DNA from: Noviherbaspirillum_A sp047237965
Lineage (GTDB): Bacteria; Pseudomonadota; Gammaproteobacteria; Burkholderiales; Burkholderiaceae_D
Assembly (NCBI RefSeq): GCF_047237965.1
Contig: NZ_JBDFLX010000002.1
Coordinates: 186,001-250,000 of the forward strand
Reading direction: 5' to 3'
DNA length: 64,000 nucleotides
The position numbers and the translations under genes are program-made. Shown one piece after another: positions 46,677 to 53,913 of the stretch (the stretch's first letter is position 1; every line of letters starts with the position of its first letter). The notes under the pieces are model-generated. The model did no database searches and was not told where the DNA came from. It saw only the letters and a program-made list of their open reading frames with translations.

Positions 46677-48082
46677 TGTCACATCGCGAGATCGGCATGC
46701 CGGCCATCGATGAAGCGCTGCTGGGCCTGTTGGACATGGCGCGCCGGCTGCGCGGCGCGCAGAGCCTGCGCGAACTGGAATTCATGCTGGTCAATGACAG
46801 CCGCAACCTGCTGCCTTACCGCCAGGCGGCGCTGTGGCTGGCGCCGCACGGCCTGCGGGCGCTGTCGGGCATCGTGCAGATCGAGGCCAATGCGCCCTAT
46901 GCGCAATGGGTGGAGCAGGTATGCCGGCACCTGGCCGCCGGCGAGCGTGCCGATGCGCAGGCCTTCACCGCGGCCGACCTGCCGCCGGCGCTGGCCGCGC
47001 AGTGGTCGGACTGGTGGCCGGCGCATGCGCTGTGGCTGCCGCTGCCGGGCCGCGGCGAGCCCGCTGCCGCAGCCACAAACGACGCGCCGCCGGCCGCCGG
47101 CCTGCTGCTGGTGCGCGACGATGCCTGGACCACGGCCGAGCAGGCGCTGCTGCGTGAATGGGGCGATGTGGCAGCCCACGCCCTGCATGCGCTGCACCAG
47201 CCGCGCGCCGGCTCCCTGCATGCGCTGCGCACCCGCCTGCGCGCGCTGGTTGCGCGGCGCGCCGGCCGCGCCTGGTGGCTTCAGCCGGCGCTGCTCTGGT
47301 GCCTGCTGGCGGCGGGCGTGCTGCTGTTCCCGGTGCGCATGACGGTGCTGGCGCCCGGCGAGCTTACGCCGGCCAACCCGGTGACGATACGGGCGCCGCT
47401 GGACGGCGTGGTGGACGTGTTCCATGTGCAGCCCAACCAGCTGGTGAAAAAGGACCAGCCGCTGTTCGGCTTCGACGAGGCGCTGATCAAGAGCCGCGCC
47501 GACGTCGCGGCCCAGGCGCTGGCCACGGCCGACACCGAATATCGGCAGGCCTCGCAGCAGGCGCTGGTGGACAGCAAGTCGCGCCAGCAGCTGGCCACGC
47601 TGGCCGGCAAGATCGAGGAAAAGCGCGCCGAAGTGGCCTTCCTGCGCGAGCAGCTCGGCCGGGCCCGGGTGCTGGCGCCGCGCGACGGCGTGGTGATGTT
47701 CGACGATCCTTCCGAGTGGATAGGCCGCCCGGTCACGGTGGGCGAGCGCATCATGCGCCTTGCCGCGCCGGCCGACAGCGAGGTGGAAGCCTGGCTGCCG
47801 CTGGCTGATGCGATCGCGCTGCCGGACCGGGCCGAGGTCGACCTGTACCTGAGCGCCAGCCCGCTGGCGCCGGTGGCGGCCAGGGTGCGCTACTTCGCGC
47901 ACGATGCCGTGCAGCGGCCGGACGGCAGCTATGCCTACCGCATCCGCGCCGCGCTGGACGCGCCGACGCCGCACCGGGTCGGCATGAAGGGCACGGCAAA
48001 GCTGCACGGCGAGCGGGTGCCGCTGGCGTTCTGGATACTGCGCCGGCCGCTGGCGGCGCTGCGCGCGGCGATCGGGTTCTAG
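46676..48082 (+). CDS. GAF-like domain fused to a HlyD-type adaptor
   Basis: A 468-residue inner-membrane protein. Residues 10-180 look like a cytoplasmic GAF-type domain (RNLLPYRQAALWL, AGLLLVRDDAWTTAEQALL). One membrane helix (203-222) follows, then a periplasmic HlyD part with lipoyl halves (TIRAPLDGVVDVFHVQPNQLV, and VLAPRDGVVMFDDPSEWIG), a coiled hairpin and a beta-barrel. The gene overlaps the giant-protein stop (TGATG), so the two are translationally coupled. A ligand-sensing or assembly-control role for the cytoplasmic part is inference. Confidence 0.82.
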   Translation: MSHREIGMPAIDEALLGLLDMARRLRGAQSLRELEFMLVNDSRNLLPYRQAALWLAPHGLRALSGIVQIEANAPYAQWVEQVCRHLAAGERADAQAFTAADLPPALAAQWSDWWPAHALWLPLPGRGEPAAAATNDAPPAAGLLLVRDDAWTTAEQALLREWGDVAAHALHALHQPRAGSLHALRTRLRALVARRAGRAWWLQPALLWCLLAAGVLLFPVRMTVLAPGELTPANPVTIRAPLDGVVDVFHVQPNQLVKKDQPLFGFDEALIKSRADVAAQALATADTEYRQASQQALVDSKSRQQLATLAGKIEEKRAEVAFLREQLGRARVLAPRDGVVMFDDPSEWIGRPVTVGERIMRLAAPADSEVEAWLPLADAIALPDRAEVDLYLSASPLAPVAARVRYFAHDAVQRPDGSYAYRIRAALDAPTPHRVGMKGTAKLHGERVPLAFWILRRPLAALRAAIGF

Positions 48083-48085
48083 TTC

Positions 48086-50212
48086 ATGAACCTGCCCAAC
48101 CTGCGCGAGGAACTCGCGCTCCTGCCCGGCCCGTCGCTGGCCGACGGCCAGCCGACCTGGACCCTGCACGACCCGGCGCGCAACCTGTTCTTCCGCATCG
48201 ACTGGCCCAGCTTCGAGGTGCTGCAGCGCTGGGACATGCAGGATGCGGCGCTGATTGCCGGCGACATCAGCGCCTCGACCACGCTGCAGCTCGACGCCGC
48301 CGATGTGGAAGCGGTGGTGCGCTTCCTCGGCAACAACCAGCTGACCCAGCCGGCCGGCCCCGGCAGCGCCCGCCAGCTGGCCGAGCGGCTGGCGCAGACC
48401 ACCGGCGGCCCGCTGAAATGGCTGCTGCATCACTACCTGTTCTTCCGCATTCCGCTGCTGCGGCCGGATGCCTGGCTCGGCCGCTGGCAGGGCGTGGCCG
48501 GCCTGTTCTATACGCCCGGCTTCCTGCTGCTGACGCTGGCCGCGCTGCTGCTGGGCCTGGCCCAGGTGGCCAGGCGCTGGGACATGTTCGCCGCCACCCT
48601 GGTCGACACCTTCAACTGGGACGGCCTGATGGCCTACGGCGCGGCGCTGTTCGCGGTCAAGCTGCTGCATGAGCTGGGCCATGCCTTCACCGCCAAGCGC
48701 TACGGCTGCCGGGTGCCGACCATGGGCCTGGCCTTCCTGGTGATGTGGCCGGTGGCCTATACCGACACCAATGAGACCTGGCGCCTGACCAACCGGCTGC
48801 AGCGGCTGCACGTGGCCTGCGCCGGCATCGCCACCGAACTGATCGTGGCGGCCTGGGCCACCCTGGCCTGGACCCTGCTGCCCGACGGCGCGGCGCGCTC
48901 CGCCGCCTTCGTGCTCGCCACCACCTCCTGGGTCGCCACCCTGGCCATCAACGCCAGTCCCTTCATGCGCTTCGACGGCTACTTCATTCTGTCCGACGGG
49001 CTGGACCTGCCCAACCTGCATGAGCGCAGCTTTGCGCTGGCGCGCTGGAAGCTGCGGGAATGGCTGTTCGGCCTGGGCGAGGAAGCTCCCGAGCAGTTCG
49101 GCGCATCGCGCCAGTGCTGGCTGATCGGCTTTGCCTGGCTGACCTGGGTCTATCGCCTGGTGCTGTGCCTGGGCATCGCGGTGCTGGTCTACCATTTTTC
49201 CGTAAAGGTCATCGGCATCATGCTGTTCATCGTTGAAATGCTGTGGTTCGTGCTCGGGCCGATCCAGCGCGAGCTGGCCGCCTGGCGCCAGCGCTGGCCG
49301 CGCATCCGCCGCAGCCGCCGCGCCCATGCCAGCGCCGCCGTGCTGCTCGTTTTGCTGGCAGCCACCGCCGTGCCCTGGCCCGGCCGCATGACCACGTCGG
49401 CGATGCTGCGGCCGGCCGAGTCGTGGCCGGTGTTTGCGCCTTCCGGCGCCCGCATCGACGGCCTGCCGCACGCACAGGGCGCGCTGGTGGACAAGGGCAG
49501 CGCGCTTTTGCAGCTGCATGTGCCCGACCTGCTGATGAAGCGCGAGGCGCTGCTGTCGCGGGTGGAGCGGCTGCGCTGGCAGGCGGCGGCATCGGGCCTG
49601 TCGGCCGACACCCGCAACCAGTTGCTGTCGAACGAGGATGCGCTGGCGATGGCCCAGGCGGAGCTGGCCGGCATCGACCTGGAGCTACTGCACTACGCGC
49701 CGCGGGCGCCGTATGCGGGCCGGCTGCATTACCTCGACCCCGACCTGCGGCCGGGCGACTGGGTCGGGCAGAAGGAAAGGCTGGCGCTGCTGGTGAAGGA
49801 GGGCAGCGCCTGGCAGGTAGAAACCTGGGTCAACGAAGACCTGATCCAGCGCGTGGCGCCGGGCGATGCCGCCACCTTCATCAACGATGCCGGGCAGGGG
49901 CCGGTGCTGCGGCTGAAGGTGGCCGCGGTGGACCGCGACGCATCGCGCACCCTGCCGCGCCCGGAGCTGGCCGCGCACCTGGGCGGGCACGTGCTGACCC
50001 GCGAGAAAGCCGGCCAGCTGGTGCCCGAGCGGGCGGTCTACCGGGTGCTGCTGGAAGTCGCCGCAGGCGACGCCGACGCCGGCGCCGCGCTGGCGGCGCT
50101 GTCGGCGCATTCCTGGCGCGGCCGGGTCACCATCCACACCCGTGGCGAGGCGCCGGCCGGCCATTACGCCAGGCAGGCGATCGCGGCGCTCCTGGGCGAG
50201 TCCGGTTTCTGA
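48086..50212 (+). CDS. PqqD-like / M50 site-2 protease / HlyD hybrid membrane protein
   Basis: A 708-residue protein. Residues 1-90 resemble a PqqD-type peptide-recognition domain (PTWTLHDPARNLFFRIDW...FEVLQRW). The membrane core carries the M50 zinc motif HELGH (195-199) and the matching NASPFMRFDGYF (D297) as third ligand. After further helices, residues about 420-700 form a HlyD-like periplasmic part with lipoyl halves and barrel. Start at 48086, three bases after the previous stop. M50 enzymes cut proteins inside or next to the membrane, so processing of the giant protein is a reasonable guess. Last gene of the locus in this window; no ATPase gene follows. Confidence 0.85.
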   Translation: MNLPNLREELALLPGPSLADGQPTWTLHDPARNLFFRIDWPSFEVLQRWDMQDAALIAGDISASTTLQLDAADVEAVVRFLGNNQLTQPAGPGSARQLAERLAQTTGGPLKWLLHHYLFFRIPLLRPDAWLGRWQGVAGLFYTPGFLLLTLAALLLGLAQVARRWDMFAATLVDTFNWDGLMAYGAALFAVKLLHELGHAFTAKRYGCRVPTMGLAFLVMWPVAYTDTNETWRLTNRLQRLHVACAGIATELIVAAWATLAWTLLPDGAARSAAFVLATTSWVATLAINASPFMRFDGYFILSDGLDLPNLHERSFALARWKLREWLFGLGEEAPEQFGASRQCWLIGFAWLTWVYRLVLCLGIAVLVYHFSVKVIGIMLFIVEMLWFVLGPIQRELAAWRQRWPRIRRSRRAHASAAVLLVLLAATAVPWPGRMTTSAMLRPAESWPVFAPSGARIDGLPHAQGALVDKGSALLQLHVPDLLMKREALLSRVERLRWQAAASGLSADTRNQLLSNEDALAMAQAELAGIDLELLHYAPRAPYAGRLHYLDPDLRPGDWVGQKERLALLVKEGSAWQVETWVNEDLIQRVAPGDAATFINDAGQGPVLRLKVAAVDRDASRTLPRPELAAHLGGHVLTREKAGQLVPERAVYRVLLEVAAGDADAGAALAALSAHSWRGRVTIHTRGEAPAGHYARQAIAALLGESGF

Positions 50213-50308
50213 CGGTCGCCTCGGCGGTTACACTGCGCATTGGGCCTGCCGCCCGCGAGGGTTGGCAGGCTGCACAACGATAACAATGCCCGACGGAGCC
50301 GACCCAAC

Positions 50309-51109
50309 ATGAACGACAGAATCGATCTACGCATAGCCGATGGCATCGCCACCGTGCTTCTGAATCGCCCCACCAAGCTCAATGCGCTCGACCCGGCGAT
50401 GTTCGCCGCCCTGCTGGAGGCGGGCGAGACCCTGGCCGGCGACGCCACGCTGCGCGCGGTGGTCATCAGCGGCGAAGGCCGCGCCTTCTGCGCCGGCCTG
50501 GACATGCAGTCCTTCCAGCGCATGGGAGACAGCCAGCAGGGTGACGGCGTGCTGGACCAGCCGCTGACCACCCGCAGCCACGGCATCGCCAACGCGCCGC
50601 AGCGCATCGCCACGGTATGGCGCGACGTGCCGGTGCCGGTGATTGCGGCGGTGCATGGCGCGGCCTTCGGCGGCGGCCTGCAGCTGGCGCTGGGCGCCGA
50701 CATCCGCATCGTCGCGCCCGACGCGAAGATGTCGGTAATGGAAATCAAGTGGGGCCTGGTGCCGGACATGGCGGGCATCGTGCTCATGCGCGAGCTGGCG
50801 CGGCCGGACGTGGTGCGGGAGCTGACCTTCACCGGCCGCCAGTTCTCCGGCGAGGAAGCCCTGCAGATCGGTTTCGCCACCCAGCTCAGCCCCGATCCGC
50901 GCGAGGAGGCGCTGGCCCTGGCCCGCATCATCGCCCGCCAGAGCCCGGACGCGATCCGCGCCGCCAAACGCCTTCTCAACTTGCCCACGCATGATCCGGC
51001 TGCGGTGCTGATGGCCGAATCGGTCGAGCAGCAGAAGCTGATCGGCAGCCCGAACCAGGTCGAGGCGGTCAGAGCCAATCTGGAAAACCGGATGCCGGAG
51101 TTTCGATAG
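50309..51109 (+). CDS. Enoyl-CoA hydratase/isomerase (crotonase) family protein
   Basis: A 266-residue enzyme. Start at 50309 (MNDRIDLRIADGIATVLLNR), the common crotonase opening; the upstream extension is not protein-like. The oxyanion-hole segments FCAGLDM and HGAAFGGGLQLALGADIRI are intact, and MEIKWGLVPDMAG holds a glutamate where catalytic acids usually lie. It should act on an acyl-CoA thioester, but crotonase specificity (hydration, isomerisation, hydrolysis) cannot be called from sequence. It lies 97 bases after the export locus and is probably independent of it. Confidence 0.87.
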   Translation: MNDRIDLRIADGIATVLLNRPTKLNALDPAMFAALLEAGETLAGDATLRAVVISGEGRAFCAGLDMQSFQRMGDSQQGDGVLDQPLTTRSHGIANAPQRIATVWRDVPVPVIAAVHGAAFGGGLQLALGADIRIVAPDAKMSVMEIKWGLVPDMAGIVLMRELARPDVVRELTFTGRQFSGEEALQIGFATQLSPDPREEALALARIIARQSPDAIRAAKRLLNLPTHDPAAVLMAESVEQQKLIGSPNQVEAVRANLENRMPEFR

Positions 51110-51157
51110 GCGCCTGTGCGGCGGGCTGCTTGCGGAGAAACGTTAGGCAGCTTCCGG

Positions 51158-51282
51158 ATTGCAGTTGCGGTTGCGGTTGCGGTTGCTTTTGAAGTCCGCG
51201 CAGCGACAGTTGCGGTTGCTTTTGAAGTGGCCTTCGCCGTTGCCGTTGCCGTTGCTTTTGCAGTGGCCGTTGCAGTTGCAGT
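51158..51282. repeat. Degenerate hexanucleotide tract, left flank of element copy B
   Basis: Mixed GTTGCG, GTTGCC, GTTGCA and GTTGCT units, interrupted by TTTTGAAGT blocks. Same orientation and position relative to the element as the tract at 25668. Confidence 0.85.
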
Positions 51283-51466
51283 GAAGTCCCGTTGAGCGCG
51301 CCGTGTCAGCGGTGCCCGGAGCGGGAAAAGGTGCGGCGTCTGTCTGAGCCAAGCGCAGCTTGGCGAGTTTAGCCGCGCCCCGCTCCGGGTACCGCTGGCA
51401 CGGGCACCCCGCGCAGCGGGGCGCGATCACCGGGTCGCCTTTTTTTGGTTACTTTTTTTGCTTCGC
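51283..51466. repeat. Inverted-repeat element copy B, left part
   Basis: Nearly identical to 25730-25915, from AAGTCCCGTTGAGCGCGCC through the 24-bp stem and the GCCAAGCGCAGCTTGGC hairpin. It stops at ACTTTTTTTGCTTCGC, where the IS481 element begins. The rest of the copy continues at 52757. Confidence 0.9.
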
Positions 51467-52756
51467 TGTATAGACCGGGGACATAGGTTACACATGTGCC
51501 GGGACATGGGTAACAGATTTAATCGTGCTTTTCGGCATTGCGCAAGTCGATTTGGCCAAATCGCTGATGCGCAAAGTACAGGTCATAAATGCCGTCCTGG
51601 CCTGACAGGGCGCGGGCCGCAATACGATGCCTGTGCAAGGCGCTGGAGACGCGAAAGCTGCGCTTGTGGAACTTCACATGCCCGTTCCACCCGACGGTCT
51701 CCACCAGGTCTTCCTGCGGATAAACAATCTCTGGCAATCGCTCGGGATAGGCCAGACGGCTTTGCCGGAACCGGGTTACCGGCGTGGCCATGCCGATGGC
51801 TTCATGCGGCCGCTCGTTGTTGTAGATCATTCGCCAGCGGTCGAATGCGTTCTGGACCTCCTCAAGGTCAACGAAGTGACGCCCGTGCAGCACATCTGCC
51901 TTGAGCGTGCGATGGAAACGTTCGTCCTTGCCATTGGTCTGTGGATGAGCCGGACGACTGTGACTGATGCGAATGCCCAGCTGAATCAACCAGATGGTGA
52001 GCTTGGTGATGCCATGCTCGTGCTGCGACGGACTGCCCCATGGAGAACCGTTGTCAGCGTTGATCCGTACTGGCATGCCGTGATGGCGAAAGGCAGTTTC
52101 CAGAGCTGCCTGCACAGTGGCAGTGTCCGGGTTCAGGCAAGCCTGCAGGACGATGTTGTAGCGTGAATGATCATCCAGCACGGTCAGTGGATGACACGTG
52201 GCCTGGCCGGTCTGGAAATGGCCCTTGAAGTCGATCTGCCAGAGATCATTGGGCTGGGCATGCTCGAAGCGCTGCCAGGCGGTGCTGTTTGCGCTTGCCT
52301 TTTCTGAGATCAAGCCATGTCGATGCAGAATCCGGGTAATGGTGCTGGGGGTTGGCACCTGGATGTGACCCTGATTGAGCAGGCTGCGATGAATCTTGCG
52401 GCCGCCCCAGGTGGGGTGTTTCAGACGCACCTTCACTACCAGCTCTTCGTTTGCCTGGCTGGTACGCAGTGGCGTATTGCAGGGTCTGCGCGAGCAGTCC
52501 TGCAGGCCAGCAGGGCCCTGCGTCATGCTGCGTTCACGCCATTTGTATCCTGTCTTGCGACTGATTCCAAAACGCGTGCATAGGGCACTGAAGTTCACGC
52601 CATCCTGCTGCGCTAGCGCCGTAAATTCTTGTCGAAGGGTCATCATGTCAACGTCTTTCCAGGGCATGGTTAGAGAATCCTTTGGCTTGATATGGAATAC
52701 GCCAAAGTGTTACCCATGTCCCGGCACAGTTGTTACCCATGTCCCCGGTCTATACA
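51467..52756. mobile_element. IS481-family insertion sequence, complete (about 1290 bp)
   Basis: The ends are inverted repeats: TGTATAGACCGGGGACAT then a near-match to GGGTAACA on each side (about 26 bp, two mismatches). A second inner GTGCCGGGACATGGGTAACA copy lies at each end. One intact transposase gene is inside. It sits at the centre of an AT-rich palindrome of the repeat element (TTTGCTTCGC on the left, GCGAAGCAAA on the right). Because the target is palindromic, a duplication cannot be told apart; a 2-base GC duplication is possible. Confidence 0.92.
51519..52667 (-). CDS. IS481-family DDE transposase
   Basis: A 382-residue transposase, full length. An N-terminal helix-turn-helix (FSALCTRFGISRKTGYKW, about residues 24-41) is followed by an HTH_29/32-like region and an rve integrase core. 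The core has D in LWQIDFKGHF, D in INADNGSPW and E in NGKDERFHRTLK, the complete DDE set. No frameshift or stop is seen, so the element is probably active or was until recently. The start MPWKDVDMMTLRQEF is common in this family; MMTLRQEF at 52646 is an alternative. Confidence 0.93.
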   Translation of the reverse strand: MPWKDVDMMTLRQEFTALAQQDGVNFSALCTRFGISRKTGYKWRERSMTQGPAGLQDCSRRPCNTPLRTSQANEELVVKVRLKHPTWGGRKIHRSLLNQGHIQVPTPSTITRILHRHGLISEKASANSTAWQRFEHAQPNDLWQIDFKGHFQTGQATCHPLTVLDDHSRYNIVLQACLNPDTATVQAALETAFRHHGMPVRINADNGSPWGSPSQHEHGITKLTIWLIQLGIRISHSRPAHPQTNGKDERFHRTLKADVLHGRHFVDLEEVQNAFDRWRMIYNNERPHEAIGMATPVTRFRQSRLAYPERLPEIVYPQEDLVETVGWNGHVKFHKRSFRVSSALHRHRIAARALSGQDGIYDLYFAHQRFGQIDLRNAEKHD

Positions 52757-53195
52757 GCGAAGCAAAAAAAGTGACCCGGCTGCCGGGACGGATTCCCGGC
52801 TTGTCTCCACGGCAGTGCAGCCTCATTGCGTCACCCGGCAAGGCACGGGCAGCACTGTCGGTGTTGTCTTTGACGTGTTCGTTGAACATGGCTTAACGTC
52901 AAAAGCAAAGCTGCTTCGCAGTGACGCCTTACCCCTGGTGAAACAAGCCGACTGCACTATCGTCATGACCAAGCCGGGAGTTCGCCCCGGCGGGCGACCT
53001 ACTTCTTTTGCTTCGCCAAAAGAAGTAGGCAAGAAAAGGCGACCCGGTGATCGCGCCCTCGCTGCGCGAGGGTTCCCGTGCCGTCGATGCATGGAGCGGG
53101 GCGCGGCTAAACTCGCCAAGCTGCGCTTGGCTCAGACAGACGCCGCACCTTTTCCCGCTCCACGCACCGACGTCACGGCGCGCTCAACGGGACTT
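52757..53195. repeat. Inverted-repeat element copy B, right part
   Basis: Continues the element after the IS. It holds the region matching about 25912-26351 of copy A, including the right-arm stem, the GCCAAGCTGCGCTTGGC hairpin and the terminal reverse complement of AAGTCCCGTTGAGCGCGCC. Joined to 51283-51466 it makes about 623 bases, the same size as copy A. Confidence 0.9.
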
Positions 53196-53199
53196 CACT

Positions 53200-53340
<141 letters not shown>

Positions 53341-53450
53341 GCTGCGCGGACCCCAACCCCACCCGCGCCTGCGTTACCCCACACCCCGCCCAACGGCATG
53401 CCCGAATGCGCCCCCACTTCAGCCCCGGTCCGCCCCGACCACCGCCCCGC

Positions 53451-53777
53451 TCAGCTTGCCGAGGCGTCAACCCGATCCAGAATATCCATTGCCTGCGCAT
53501 GCCGCGCATCATTCTCGACCGCAACCGTCAGCTTGATGATGGCCCCCTGCCGCACGGTGCGAAAGCTCTCGCCATAGTCGCCGCTGTCGCCGATGCCGGA
53601 ATGGTCGGAGCGGTCGCTCCTGTCGCCGACGGTGAAGTTGCCCTGCACCGGCCCGGCCTCGCTGTTCATGGCTTCGATCTGCACCTGCTCGGTGCCGTAG
53701 CCCGCCGCCAGCAGGGCGTCGCGTGCCAGTTCGGCGTGGGGAAGGGTGTCGTACATGCGCAATACAAAGTCGCTCAT
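53451..53777 (-). CDS. Small protein resembling general-stress (YflT-type) proteins
   Basis: A 108-residue soluble protein. The start MSDFVLRMYDTLPHAELARDAL at 53777 follows GGAGCAAC. Upstream ATGs in the same frame lack such a site. The opening, a beta-strand then an AELARDALLAAGY helix, and a late VRQGAIIKLTVAVEND strand suggest a ferredoxin-like or YflT/DUF1269-type fold, as in heat-induced stress proteins. A Gly/Ser/Asp-rich middle may be disordered. Family assignment is tentative. Confidence 0.6.
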   Translation of the reverse strand: MSDFVLRMYDTLPHAELARDALLAAGYGTEQVQIEAMNSEAGPVQGNFTVGDRSDRSDHSGIGDSGDYGESFRTVRQGAIIKLTVAVENDARHAQAMDILDRVDASAS

Positions 53778-53913
53778 CTGTTGCTCCATGGCTTGTCTGT
53801 CGATGTCTTTGTGACTGGCCGGGCGCATGAAAGTGCCGGCGCGCTCCGGGAAAACCGCAGCCGGGTTGTTGGAACGCATCCCGCAGACGATTGTCCGCCA
53901 CGACCGGACTGCC

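Noticed and set aside
46679..49519. 946-codon open frame on the minus strand
   Set aside because: Antisense shadow of the GAF/HlyD and M50 genes, both of which have clear domains and catalytic motifs.
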